Below are positions 52,864 to 61,833 of a stretch of 64,000 nt of DNA, in pieces (the stretch's first letter is position 1; each line of letters opens with the position of its first letter). Origin of the DNA: Labrenzia sp. OB1 (lineage in GTDB: Bacteria; Pseudomonadota; Alphaproteobacteria; Rhizobiales; Stappiaceae); assembly GCF_001624695.1 (NCBI RefSeq), contig NZ_JSEP01000010.1, positions 124,001 to 188,000 on the forward strand, in the 5' to 3' direction. The position numbers were made by a program, and so were the translations under genes. Below the pieces are notes generated by a model that was not told the DNA's origin, ran no database searches, and was given only the letters and a program-made list of their open reading frames with translations.

Positions 52864-53488
52864 TTGTCCGCATAGTTGCCAGTCCCGAGAAGAAGGTCGA
52901 CAGTCCGCTTTGGAGAATCTTGACCGGTGACAGCGGTTATTGGCTATCCGCCATTCGGCATCTGCGCCCTGGAAAGGCTACGAGCCCGGCATGCGGCCGT
53001 CAGGGGCGAGATTCGCATAACATGCAATATGGAAAGCTTGGTCGAGGGCAGGGCGGAATTCGGCGGCATTTGGCCAACGTTTGAAGCGCTCTGAAACACC
53101 CATTCACCGATCTTGAAAGTTGCTACCTTGGCATAAGGCGATTTCAGGGCATTTCCCCCTTCCACCGCAGATATCTGCTGCTTTTCACGAGGTAGCAACT
53201 TGTGGCGATAATTCGGAAAAAGTTGCTACCTTGAAATTGCGCGACAATTGACTTCATTGCGCTTTTTCGGATGGCACAAATCACACACTGCCGGACTGGC
53301 CCAATTGCTGCCAAGTGAAGTTGCGCACCCTGTATGGCCTGGTCTCACCCAAAGTGTCAGAGAACCGCCAAAAATCAGTTGATCCCACCTAATCCCGGAA
53401 AAGCCTTCAGTGCCAAGTGTTCTTGCGCGTTACAAAAACACGGTTGCTGCCGTTCGTTTTAACTGCGGCAAAGGTCTGGTTTGAGCCT
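52864..53488. repeat. Composite repeat, copy C (most complete, carries an insert)
   Basis: Modules in order: 1 (52864-53036); 3 with GTTGCTACCTT at 53119-53129 and 53222-53232 and the inverted GGTAGCAAC at 53191-53199; a copy-specific insert of about 95 bp (53238-53333) that holds the 18-bp motif TGCCAAGTGAAGTTGCGC; 4 (53340-53440: GTGTCAGAGAACCGCC...TCCCGGAAAAGCC...TCTTGCGCGTTAC); and the start of 2 (53433-53488), cut by the IS1182-like element. It fills the gap after the GNAT gene; no protein gene is seen. Confidence 0.8.
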
Positions 53489-53492
53489 ATTC

Positions 53493-55020
53493 CGTTGAAA
53501 AACTCGATGGTTTTGCGGTTTTGACCGGGGCGCTGAGTTCGAGCAATCCGGTCCTTTTTCATGCAGGGCAGCCGGTTTGCGGGGCCGGGATGAGTTTTGC
53601 GAGTTTGCGGAGGTTCTGGGTTGTGGCTGCGAGGTGGAATTCATCGCGGGCGCCGCACGGTCCACGCAATCGAAGCCGTCGAAGGCCAAGTATGCGTTTG
53701 AGGTGGGCAAACAGCATTTCGACCTTTTTTCTCAACTTGCACGAGGTTGCATATTGGGTGGTGTGTGAGATGGCACGGGCTACATCGCGCGAAGGCTCGT
53801 GGATCGACCTCGTGACTTTGCGTTGAGGCTCCTTAGGGCAACACCTCAGCTTCAGGCCGCAGGCATCACAATCGGCCTTTCGGGCGCGGTAACGCAACGT
53901 CCCATCCTTGTTTGCTCCAGCTCGTGGCGTCGTGAAAGCGCGGCGGAATTGTTTGAGTTCTTTGCCGCCTGGACAGATGTAGACATCGTTTACGGTGTCA
54001 TAGGTGAAGTCCGCCCGCTCATAGGTTCCATCCTTGCGTCCGGACTTGTCTATAACTGGAATATGCGGGGCAATTCCTCGCTCGTTGACCAACCAGTCTA
54101 GCATGTGACCAGAACCATAGGCGGTATCGGCAATCAGCCGCTCGGGCATCAGATCAAACCTGTCGCCCACCCGATCTATCATGGTTCGCACGGAGCCAAC
54201 CTCAGCCTGCCGGATTGAACGTGTGGCTTCCACATCCAGGATCACTGCATTGTCGGTATCGATCAGATAGTTCGTGGAATAGGCGAAATAGGCAGGGCCG
54301 CCACGTGCGCCAGTCCACTGAGAGGCCGGATCGGAATGGGAGGTGAACTTCGGCTCCACCACACTGGCTGCGCCGAAGGCTTCATCGTCCAGTGTTTCCA
54401 AATATTCCCTGACCGCTCTCGGGGCATCACAGGGATCAATCTTGTCAGGCGCCCACTCCGATTGAGGTGAGGAGTTCTGCCGGTTGGCATCCGCCTGGAT
54501 CAGACTCGCGTCAGCCGCAAGGCGTTGGCCGCTCGCCAGTCCTTCTTCGATGCAACGTGCCACAACGGTCTCGAAGACATGTCGCAACAGATCGCTGTCC
54601 CGGAACCGTCCGTGGCGGTTCTTCGAGAAGGTCGAGTGGTCCGGTATTGGATCGCTCAGATCCAGGCGGCAAAACCAGCGGTAAGCCAGATTGAGATGGA
54701 CCTCTTCGCAAAGCCGCCGTTCTGACCGGATACCCATCGTGTAACCGACCAGCAGCATCCTGATCATCAGTTCCGGATCGACTGAAGGACGACCGGTCGA
54801 GCTATAAAACGGAGCCAGATGCTTGCGAAGATCGGAGAGATCAACAAACCGGTCAATCGAGCGTAACAGATGATCATTCGGGACATGATCATCAATCGAG
54901 AACTCATAGAACAGCGCGCTTTGCGCTTCCTGCCTCGGCCCCATCATCGCCAGCATCTCCCAAATCAGTAAGGAGATTGAATCAGCGTTCAGAACTTAAA
55001 ACAACAGGAGTTTTTCAACG
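53493..55020 (-). mobile_element. IS1182-like insertion sequence
   Basis: 1528 bp with exact 13-bp terminal inverted repeats CGTTGAAAAACTC (53493-53505) and GAGTTTTTCAACG (55008-55020); weaker matching continues inward for about 10 more bases. It contains one transposase gene filling most of the element. It interrupts module 2 of composite repeat copy C, so it inserted after that repeat. Flanking bases do not show a clear target duplication. Confidence 0.88.
53559..54956 (-). CDS. IS1182-family transposase (DDE)
   Basis: 465 residues, full length. The N-terminal DUF772-type domain (FYEFSIDDHVPNDHLLRSIDRFVDLSDLRKHLAPFYSSTGRPSVDPELMIRMLLVGYTMGIRSERRLCEEVHLNLAYRWFC) is followed by the catalytic core, with Asp residues in LAADASLIQAD and AYGSGHMLDWLV and the closing DDE_Tnp_1 region with four Cys (KADCDACGLKLRCCPKE). 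The reading frame is intact, so the element may still be active. The terminal repeats lie 66 bp from the stop and 52 bp from the start. Confidence 0.92.
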   Translation of the reverse strand: MLAMMGPRQEAQSALFYEFSIDDHVPNDHLLRSIDRFVDLSDLRKHLAPFYSSTGRPSVDPELMIRMLLVGYTMGIRSERRLCEEVHLNLAYRWFCRLDLSDPIPDHSTFSKNRHGRFRDSDLLRHVFETVVARCIEEGLASGQRLAADASLIQADANRQNSSPQSEWAPDKIDPCDAPRAVREYLETLDDEAFGAASVVEPKFTSHSDPASQWTGARGGPAYFAYSTNYLIDTDNAVILDVEATRSIRQAEVGSVRTMIDRVGDRFDLMPERLIADTAYGSGHMLDWLVNERGIAPHIPVIDKSGRKDGTYERADFTYDTVNDVYICPGGKELKQFRRAFTTPRAGANKDGTLRYRARKADCDACGLKLRCCPKEPQRKVTRSIHEPSRDVARAISHTTQYATSCKLRKKVEMLFAHLKRILGLRRLRLRGPCGARDEFHLAATTQNLRKLAKLIPAPQTGCPA

Positions 55021-55217
55021 AAATTAGCCCTTTGCGGACCTTGGAAAGGTGTCGCAGATCGAGATAGAGCTTTGAAAATGCAATCCCCAAAAACAATCAA
55101 CCATTACGATTATTTCACAAACGAATTGCCGTCAGCTATGATCAAATAATATGCTAAAATTGGAAGACGAAATATTAAAATTAATGGTAAAGTATTGGAT
55201 TGGTGGAGGGGGAATTT

Positions 55218-55775
55218 GTGGTGATTGTAAAATATTTCATTTCACTTGGGAGTTTCTTTGTTTCCAAAGTCGTCTTGTCAGGGATATTGATTTCCATTCT
55301 TTTTGGAAGCGTCAAAGCTGATGCAAATGTTGGAATTTCAGCGCCTCTATTCGGTTGCAGATTTACTGAGGGTGCCAAATATCAGGTTGATTGCCCAACA
55401 CCACCAGCAGGCACGATATCCCGCTCAAAATTGCACAAACACATTTTTGCTGTGGTGACGATCTTAGGTTCGGAACCTGCGCTAACGTATCTGGAAAAGA
55501 ATGGAAACTTGCCTCTAAGAGTGACGTTCATTCACGATGGAGTGCGTCAAGACACAGTAGACTACGGGATCAACCCCAAGGATTGGTTCAAGAATAGAGA
55601 GGCGTTGAGGTTTGAGTTCGAACGGGATGGGTACTTCGCATGGCGTACCAGTATAATAAGTCAAAAGATTTGGGGCGGAAAACTGGAACTCATCTTTGAA
55701 GATTATCGCGGTGGTCGAGTAGCTCCGGTGGGAGACCCTGAAAGCTACTCTGCGACAATACATTTCTCAGATTAG
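55218..55775 (+). CDS. Hypothetical exported protein
   Basis: 185 residues from GTG 55218, chosen because GGAGGGGG lies 5 bases upstream. A long hydrophobic N-terminus (about 35 residues ending GSVKADA) looks like a signal peptide with AxA-type cleavage. The mature part is beta-rich, with FGCRFTEGAKYQVDCPTPP containing two Cys and ending FEDYRGGRVAPVGDPESYSATIHFSD. Codon use is AT-rich compared with the chromosome. It is 9 bp before a small membrane-protein gene. Not recognised; the pair may be recently acquired. Confidence 0.65.
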   Translation: MVIVKYFISLGSFFVSKVVLSGILISILFGSVKADANVGISAPLFGCRFTEGAKYQVDCPTPPAGTISRSKLHKHIFAVVTILGSEPALTYLEKNGNLPLRVTFIHDGVRQDTVDYGINPKDWFKNREALRFEFERDGYFAWRTSIISQKIWGGKLELIFEDYRGGRVAPVGDPESYSATIHFSD

Positions 55776-55784
55776 GGGGCTACA

Positions 55785-56099
55785 ATGAGCGATCTTTCAT
55801 TAGCAAATAGACAACTTCAAAATATCCTGTTGCGAGACGACTTGCCAGACACAGCAAAAGCCGAGCTGGAGGCCATGCAGAAGGAACTCAACTCCCCGCT
55901 GCAGACTGATCGATGGATATATCGTACAGTTGTTGTGGTGTTGGGCACCGTCGTCATTGTGACGGTATTTGGCGGTATATATCTCGAAATCGTGTCAAAT
56001 GGAGACGAAAAGATAGGGCTTCCCCAAGCAATAGTTTCAATTGGATCTGCTGCAATTGGAGCTTTAGCGGGACTATTGGCGCCATCGCCTTCAAGCTGA
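55785..56099 (+). CDS. Small two-TM membrane protein
   Basis: 104 residues. A soluble helical N-terminus (LANRQLQNILLRDDLPDTAKAELEAMQKEL) is followed by TM1 (TVVVVLGTVVIVTVFGGIYLEIV) and TM2 (AIVSIGSAAIGALAGLLAP). It has AGGGGG as ribosome-binding site. It is co-transcribed with the exported protein in front. No family recognised. Confidence 0.65.
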   Translation: MSDLSLANRQLQNILLRDDLPDTAKAELEAMQKELNSPLQTDRWIYRTVVVVLGTVVIVTVFGGIYLEIVSNGDEKIGLPQAIVSIGSAAIGALAGLLAPSPSS

Positions 56100-56158
56100 T
56101 TTTGCCGGTGAAAAGCTGGAGTAACGAACTAGCCGAGTGAAGAGCCTCATCAGGTCGG

Positions 56159-56660
56159 CTTTGTCCGCATAGCTGCCAGTCCCGAGAAGAAGGTCGACAG
56201 TCCGCTTTGGAGCGTTTTGACCAGTGACGGCGGTTTTTGGCCATCCGCCATTCGGCATCTTCGCCCCGGAAAGCCCACGAGCCCGGCATGCGGCCGTCAG
56301 GGGCCGGATTCGCATAACGTATGATATGGAACTCTGGTCGAGGGCATGGTGGCAAATCAGCGGCATTTGACGAGTGTTTGAGGCCCTCTGAAACGCCCTT
56401 CACCCGATATTGAAGGTTGCTACCTTGGCATGTGGCGAACTCAGCGCTCAGCCCCGTTCCACCGCAGACTTCTGCCGGTTTTCATAAGGTAGCAACACGC
56501 CGCCAAAATCCGGAAAAGTTGCTACCTTGAAATTGCGCGGTCGTTTCCGCCTGGTCTCGGCCGAAGTGGCAGAAAACCGCCAAAAACCGTTATATCCCGC
56601 TTGGTCCCGGAAAAGCCCTCCGTGCCAAGTGCTCTTGCGCGTTACACGAACCTGCCGTTC
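56159..56660. repeat. Composite repeat, copy D
   Basis: Modules 1 (56159-56333), 3 (56385-56545, with GTTGCTACCTT at 56416-56426 and 56518-56528 and inverted AAGGTAGCAAC at 56486-56496) and 4 (56560-56645) follow each other without the 95-bp insert seen in copy C. It occupies the 608-bp gap between the small membrane protein and the hydrolase gene. No protein gene is seen there. Confidence 0.8.
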
Positions 56661-56707
56661 AAGTGCCGCAACTCGAAGTCGGCTTTTGGAGTATTAAGTT
56701 GCGCTGA

Positions 56708-57469
56708 TCAAACACTCAATGTCCGTTGTAAGAACGCGACGAGAAGCTCATGGTGCTTGTTTTCTCCATCGCTGCCAGGAACATGACCTTCGCCTTCATA
56801 GTAATGCACTTCACCCGGCAAATCAGCTTTCTTACGGCGCTCTTCCAATCGTCGGGTCATGTCTGGCGACCACGTCCGGTCCTCGAGCCCAACGGACAGA
56901 AAAAGCGGACCAGGGTAGCGTTCAATTTCAATTGGAGTCGTTGGTAGCAGGGCATCAGAGCTTCCATTCCATGTCCATGCACGCCTGGATGGGTCCCAGG
57001 CTTGCCATCCCGGATCGCCAATGTCGCGGTAGCTTTTTGAATCAAACGCGCCACAAACGACATCTGGCGCCGCAAGGCATGCTACTGCATCCGGCAATCC
57101 CTCCATTCCGTGTTGCGCCATAAGTGATGAGAGCAGCAAAGCGTGCTCCGCTCCGCGAGACACGCCGTAAACCGCAACTTTTCCATTGCCCGCCGCGAAC
57201 TTCCGCAACGCAGCCAGTGCCTCTGCGGTTCGTGAGATCTCAACATCTTCGATATGACCAGCGTTCCAGGCGTTACCGCCTTTGGAATAGCTATGCGGGT
57301 AGCACAGGAAGCCGCTTGACGCGAGGATGGCCGCAGTTCGATGCGTCCAACCTGACATTCCGCCCTCGGAGCCGTGAAGCAGCAATACACTCGGAAAGGA
57401 GGCTTTTCCCGCCGGCCCATAAGTTGTGCCCCAGTCGGGCAAAAGACGGCGGATTACAGACAATTCCAT
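56708..57469 (-). CDS. Alpha/beta hydrolase (BAAT/dienelactone-hydrolase-like)
   Basis: 253 residues with an alpha/beta-hydrolase fold. The sequence SVLLLHGSEGGMSGWTHRTAAILASSGFLCYPHSYSKGGNAW forms the oxyanion region. GVSRGAEHALLLSS is the nucleophile elbow with Ser in G-x-S-x-G form, and EGEGHVPG supplies the His. The WNGSSDALLPTTPIEIERYPGPLFLSVGLEDRTWSP segment resembles the C-terminal domain of acyl-CoA:amino-acid N-acyltransferase/thioesterases (BAAT_C). No partner genes; substrate unknown. Confidence 0.85.
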   Translation of the reverse strand: MELSVIRRLLPDWGTTYGPAGKASFPSVLLLHGSEGGMSGWTHRTAAILASSGFLCYPHSYSKGGNAWNAGHIEDVEISRTAEALAALRKFAAGNGKVAVYGVSRGAEHALLLSSLMAQHGMEGLPDAVACLAAPDVVCGAFDSKSYRDIGDPGWQAWDPSRRAWTWNGSSDALLPTTPIEIERYPGPLFLSVGLEDRTWSPDMTRRLEERRKKADLPGEVHYYEGEGHVPGSDGENKHHELLVAFLQRTLSV

Positions 57470-57670
57470 TGCTAGCGTCCAATTTGGTTTTGGTACTATT
57501 CTCAGTTACCAGACATCCGTCCGCGATGCAGCATCAGCGGATTTGGGCTCGAAGCCGTCATTCTACGCCTTCTGCCCTTTCCAGGGCTTTTTCCCGTTTG
57601 GCGATCACCTCCGGTTCGTTGGAGAAACTCGTTCGAGCTATGAAATGGCCGTTCAACTCATCTTGAAAGC

Positions 57671-57797
57671 TGCGACCTTGAAATTGCGCGGTCGTTTTCG
57701 CCTGGTCTTGGCCGAAGTGGCAGAAAACCGCCAAAAACCGTTATATCCCGCTTAATCCCGGAAAAGCCCTCGGTGCCAGGTGTTCTTGCCCGTTACA
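57671..57797. repeat. Composite repeat, partial copy E
   Basis: It begins at GCGACCTTGAAATTGCGCGG (end of module 3) and continues through module 4 (GAAGTGGCAGAAAACCGCC, ATCCCGGAAAAGCC, TCTTGCCCGTTAC). It lies in the 440-bp gap between the hydrolase and the YdjC gene. The remainder of that gap (57470-57670) shows no gene. Confidence 0.75.
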
Positions 57798-57909
57798 TTT
57801 CGATCCCAAACCTACCCAAATACCGTGCGGCGATTCATGGCAGCGTCTGAACATGAAAAACCGGTTGGAACGTGCAAATCTGTTCCAGTGTATGAGAGAG
57901 ATGAACGCG

Positions 57910-58701
57910 ATGAGTGCTGATGTCCGATTGTTGGTTCGGGTTGACGATGCCGGATCAAGCTGGTCCTCCAACATAGGCTGCCTGCGCGCATGCTCGGAGG
58001 GGATAGCCCGCAGTGTCGAGGTCATGATGCCGTGTTCATGGGTCGCGCACGCCGCGACGCTGTTCAACGCCCAACCTGAAATAGACATAGGTATTCATCT
58101 GGCTCTGACGAGTGAATGGGACGCTGTCAAATGGCGTCCACTGACGCAAGCGCCGAGCCTTGTCGACGAACAGGGAGATTTCTTGCCGATGGTCATGCCC
58201 CGGGAGGGGGACGTCAGGCCATGCCTGGCGGACGTCGATTGGTCGATCGATGAAATTGCCAATGAATTCAGGGCACAAATCTCGCTTGGAGTTGCCATGT
58301 TTCGAAGCGTTTCACATGTCAGTTCCCACATGCTGAAGCATTTCAAGGATTTTGATCCCAAGGTCGGTGAAGTGGTCTGCGATCTTTGTCACGAGTTCGG
58401 CCTCGCTGACGATGCGTACGGCTATGGGCTGCCCAGGTTCGAGGGCTATCCGAAATTCCTAAGGAACGCCGCATTCCGGACGGCTGGATTCATGGATCAT
58501 TTGGCCGGGTTGTCTCGGGGAACATACATCTTCATCGACCACCCGGCGGTGAATTCGCCTGAGCTTGAGGCAACCGGTCACGAGGGCTACGAGGATGTGG
58601 CAGCCGATCGGTCGACGTGTCTGGAAACACTGGTAAGCGTTGCCTTGAAACGGAAAATTGATGACCTTGGGATCGAACTGATCAGCTACCGCGACCTTTA
58701 G
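57910..58701 (+). CDS. ChbG/YdjC-family deacetylase-like protein
   Basis: 263 residues from ATG 57910 (GAGAG upstream); ATGs at 57853 and 57901 are also in frame. YdjC/ChbG proteins are metal-dependent amidohydrolases that deacetylate chito-oligosaccharides and related sugars. Visible are the N-terminal LLVRVDDAGSS (adjacent Asp metal/catalytic pair), the middle GIHLALTSEW (His), SHVSSHMLKHF (His) and the late IFIDHPA. It stands alone, without a sugar transporter, between repeat copy E and the kinase gene. Confidence 0.83.
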   Translation: MSADVRLLVRVDDAGSSWSSNIGCLRACSEGIARSVEVMMPCSWVAHAATLFNAQPEIDIGIHLALTSEWDAVKWRPLTQAPSLVDEQGDFLPMVMPREGDVRPCLADVDWSIDEIANEFRAQISLGVAMFRSVSHVSSHMLKHFKDFDPKVGEVVCDLCHEFGLADDAYGYGLPRFEGYPKFLRNAAFRTAGFMDHLAGLSRGTYIFIDHPAVNSPELEATGHEGYEDVAADRSTCLETLVSVALKRKIDDLGIELISYRDL

Positions 58702-59085
58702 GCCGTGTGGACGCATTGGAGATGCATGTCTCCGGGAGCTGCATCGTTCAGGATCACGTCAATCCGGTACGGGTGATACTGTCAGGTTTTCAAGATTTTA
58801 CGAGGCCGGAGACAGATGCTTTCTGAACAACCCAAAGGACACCAACCCGGCGGGAAAGAGCCGCTTCAAAGCCTTCCACACCTAGTGCAAAGGCAGTCGC
58901 CAGGCCCAAATGCTATCGATTAAAGGCATGAATCAAAGCAAACAAAAGCACTTATAATGACAAAATAAACAGTGAATTAATTGCTGATGCTTGCAGATAA
59001 GGTGTGGGGTACGGAGTTGCGCATATATTTTTTATGAATTTTTCAGTTAATTTCGGGAAGTGAAAGACAAGGCTTAAATCAGTCC
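58702..59085. other. Intergenic region before the histidine kinase
   Basis: 384 bp without a gene. Just after the YdjC stop is the inverted repeat GGAGA-tgcatg-TCTCC (about 58718-58733), a hairpin without T-run. The second half (from about 58900) is AT-rich and should contain the kinase promoter. This region appears to be the right-hand border of the accessory island. Confidence 0.45.
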
Positions 59086-61833
59086 GTGGCGGAAAGAAAT
59101 CGGCTTATGATTTCAAGTGTATTGCGAATTTTTGCAATAGCCGTTGTCTATGCTGCGCTCGGGAAGCTTGGCTTGCAGCTTGCCATCCCGCCCGGGTATG
59201 CAACCGTGATCTGGCCGCCTTCCGGAATTGCCGTCGCCGTTATACTGGCCTATGGCCACAGGGTGTGGCCCGGTATCTTTATCGGGTCCTTTCTCACCAA
59301 TTTCAGCGCGGACATTGAAGCGGGATCTCTTGCGGATGTTGTGCAGGCCGCGGCAGTGCCTGCCGGTATTGCCGTCGGGGCGGTTCTTCAGGCGGTCGCA
59401 AGTTCAGGTCTTGTCCATAAATTTGCAGGGTATCCAAACCGTCTCGAAACAGAAAAACAGGTGTTTTCGTTTTTCTTCTGGGCCGGACCTGTCGCATGCC
59501 TGATCAATTCGACAATCGGCAGTTCGGTTCTCTGCGCCGCCGGCGTCGTCTCGACGGCGGACTATCTGGAAAATCTGGGGACCTGGTGGGCAGGCGACAC
59601 CATCGGGGTGTTCATTTTCACGCCTTTGTCCCTGGTCTGGATCCTGGGCCTTTCGGCTGACTGGAAACCAAGACGCATGATCGTAACGGTGCCGATCCTG
59701 GTATCCTTCATGCTGACGGTCATCTTGACCGTGGCCGGATCGGATTTCGATCGCGAGCGCCTGCAGTTGAACTTTGCCCGGCAAGCCGCGTCGCTTCCTC
59801 CCGCGCTTGAACGCACCCTTGAACAGCAGATCAACGTGCTCAACTCCCTTGCCGGCCTGCGCGTTGCATCGCCTGACATGGACCGGCAGACCTTCAAGGT
59901 GTTTTCAGACCGGGCGTTCAGATCGTTCGAAGGTATACAGGCGCTGTCCTGGAACCCGGTGATCTACCCGCAGGACCGCGCGGCATTCGAGCAGCAAACG
60001 CGCGACGAGGGCTTTGTGGAATTCGCGGTCGTCGAACGGGACGACAGCGCCGGACTGGTACCCGTTGCCGATCGTCAGGATTACGTCGCCGTTCATTTCA
60101 TCGAGCCGTATGACATCAACAAGGGGGCTCACGGCTTCGACGTCGGGTCGAACACCACACGCAGACAGGCATTCGAAAAGGCCCGGGACACGGGGCAGCC
60201 GGTCGCCACCAGCAGAATTACGCTGGTGCAGGAAACAGGCGAACAGTTCGGCGTGCTTGTCTTCATGCCCGTCTATAAACGCGGCGCCATGCCCGTGACG
60301 ATTGAGGATCGCAGACAGCAAATTGAGGGCTACATGGTGAGTGTTCTCAGGGGCGGCGACATTGTAAATGCCGCGCTTGATGACATAGCGTCGGAGCGCT
60401 TCACGTTCCGACTGTTCGATGACAGCGCCCCTCGATCCGAGCAGTTTCTCTTTCAGAGCCGCCGCGCCGACGACAGTGTCAGAGTTCTCGACGAAACGGG
60501 GGTTTTCGGTGGCGCGGCGGAATTCGCCGTCACGACACTCATTGACTTCGCCGGCCGCCGCTGGCGCTTCGAAATCAACCCGGCTCCGGAATTCCTTGCT
60601 CAGAACCGCTCGGCGAATTCCTGGATCATCCTGTTGGGCGGGGTATTGATAACTGGATTTATTGCCTCGTTCTTCCTGCTTGTCAGTGGCAGAAGCGAAA
60701 TGCTTCGGGCGATGGTCATGGAAAAGACCAGAAGTCTGTCGATCAGCGAGCACAGGTTGGCGCAGGCACAGCGTATTGCGTCCCTGGGCAATTGGGAATT
60801 GAATGTCGAAACCGGCGTGTTCTGGTGGTCCGATGAAGTCAATCGCATCCTGAATACGAATCCAGACAACGCCGCGAAGACCGTAGATCTGTTCCTTGCC
60901 TTCATTCATCCCGACGACCGCGCGCTGATCAGCTCCGAAATTGCCAGGCTGCTGAACAAGCGGGGAGCCCTGAACATCGACTGCCGCCTTCTCCTGTCCG
61001 GCGGTACGGAGAAGATGGTACAGCTTCAGGCGGAACTCGCCTATGAGGATGGAGAACATCCAATCCGCGTTATCGGCACCATTCAGGATATCAGCGAACG
61101 CAAGAAACTCGACCGCATGAAGGATGAGTTCATTTCAACCGTCAGCCATGAATTGCGCACGCCGCTCACGTCAATTCAGGGATCTCTTGGCCTGCTCATG
61201 GCCAAGGCCGGCGCCGATGTCGATGAGAAAAGCCAGAAACTGCTTAAGCTTGCCTATGACAATTGCCAGCGCCTGTCCCGCCTCGTCAACGATATCCTCG
61301 ACATCGAAAAGATCGCCGCCGGCAAGATGGAGTACCGGCTGGAGACCGTCGAAATCTGCCGGCTTGTCTGCGATATCGTCGAGAGACAGCAGTCTTTTGC
61401 CGAAAAATACGGTGTCGAATTCGAACAGCACTTCGATGTGCCGGAAATCTATGTGAACCTCGACCAGGACAGGTTCAACCAGGCGCTGGTCAACCTGTTG
61501 TCGAATGCGGCCAAGTTTTCCGATGAAGGCGACAGGATTGAAATCCGTGTGTCCCGAAACTCCGCCGGCGAGGCGTTAATTTCCGTGAGCGATAACGGTC
61601 AGGGCATCCCCGAAGCCTTCCACAGCAAGGTTTTTGAAAAGTTCGCTCAGGCAGACGGATCCGAAACCCGCATGACAGGCGGCAGCGGGCTTGGATTGAA
61701 CATTACCAAGAAAATTATTGAAGCTTTTGACGGCACGGTGGAATTCGAGAGCGAAGAAGGCGTAGGGTCGACCTTCACCTTTACTTTGCCTGTCAGTCAG
61801 CCTGATGAGAAAGGTAGCGGAAACAATGCCTGA
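59086..61833 (+). CDS. Membrane sensor histidine kinase with MASE1, CHASE and PAS domains
   Basis: 915 residues from GTG 59086 (ATG 59107 is an alternative). The N-terminal about 220 residues are a MASE1 membrane domain (VYAALGKLGLQLAIPPGYATVIWPPSGIAVAVIL; about eight TM). A periplasmic CHASE domain follows (about 250-480, with FKVFSDRAFRSFEGIQALSWNPV), then a TM at about 510-530 and a PAS domain (ASLGNWELNVETGVFWWSDEVNRIL). HisKA has phospho-acceptor H688 (STVSHELRTPL), and HATPase_c has an N box (NLLSNAAKF), SDNGQGI and GGSGLGLNITKKI. CHASE domains sense small external ligands. It overlaps the response regulator gene by 8 bp. Confidence 0.92.
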   Translation: MAERNRLMISSVLRIFAIAVVYAALGKLGLQLAIPPGYATVIWPPSGIAVAVILAYGHRVWPGIFIGSFLTNFSADIEAGSLADVVQAAAVPAGIAVGAVLQAVASSGLVHKFAGYPNRLETEKQVFSFFFWAGPVACLINSTIGSSVLCAAGVVSTADYLENLGTWWAGDTIGVFIFTPLSLVWILGLSADWKPRRMIVTVPILVSFMLTVILTVAGSDFDRERLQLNFARQAASLPPALERTLEQQINVLNSLAGLRVASPDMDRQTFKVFSDRAFRSFEGIQALSWNPVIYPQDRAAFEQQTRDEGFVEFAVVERDDSAGLVPVADRQDYVAVHFIEPYDINKGAHGFDVGSNTTRRQAFEKARDTGQPVATSRITLVQETGEQFGVLVFMPVYKRGAMPVTIEDRRQQIEGYMVSVLRGGDIVNAALDDIASERFTFRLFDDSAPRSEQFLFQSRRADDSVRVLDETGVFGGAAEFAVTTLIDFAGRRWRFEINPAPEFLAQNRSANSWIILLGGVLITGFIASFFLLVSGRSEMLRAMVMEKTRSLSISEHRLAQAQRIASLGNWELNVETGVFWWSDEVNRILNTNPDNAAKTVDLFLAFIHPDDRALISSEIARLLNKRGALNIDCRLLLSGGTEKMVQLQAELAYEDGEHPIRVIGTIQDISERKKLDRMKDEFISTVSHELRTPLTSIQGSLGLLMAKAGADVDEKSQKLLKLAYDNCQRLSRLVNDILDIEKIAAGKMEYRLETVEICRLVCDIVERQQSFAEKYGVEFEQHFDVPEIYVNLDQDRFNQALVNLLSNAAKFSDEGDRIEIRVSRNSAGEALISVSDNGQGIPEAFHSKVFEKFAQADGSETRMTGGSGLGLNITKKIIEAFDGTVEFESEEGVGSTFTFTLPVSQPDEKGSGNNA

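Noticed and set aside
52944-53198. Short minus-strand open frame resembling a small protein seen at several places
   Set aside because: It is the reading of module 1/3 of the composite repeat, appears in different frames in other copies and has no ribosome-binding site.
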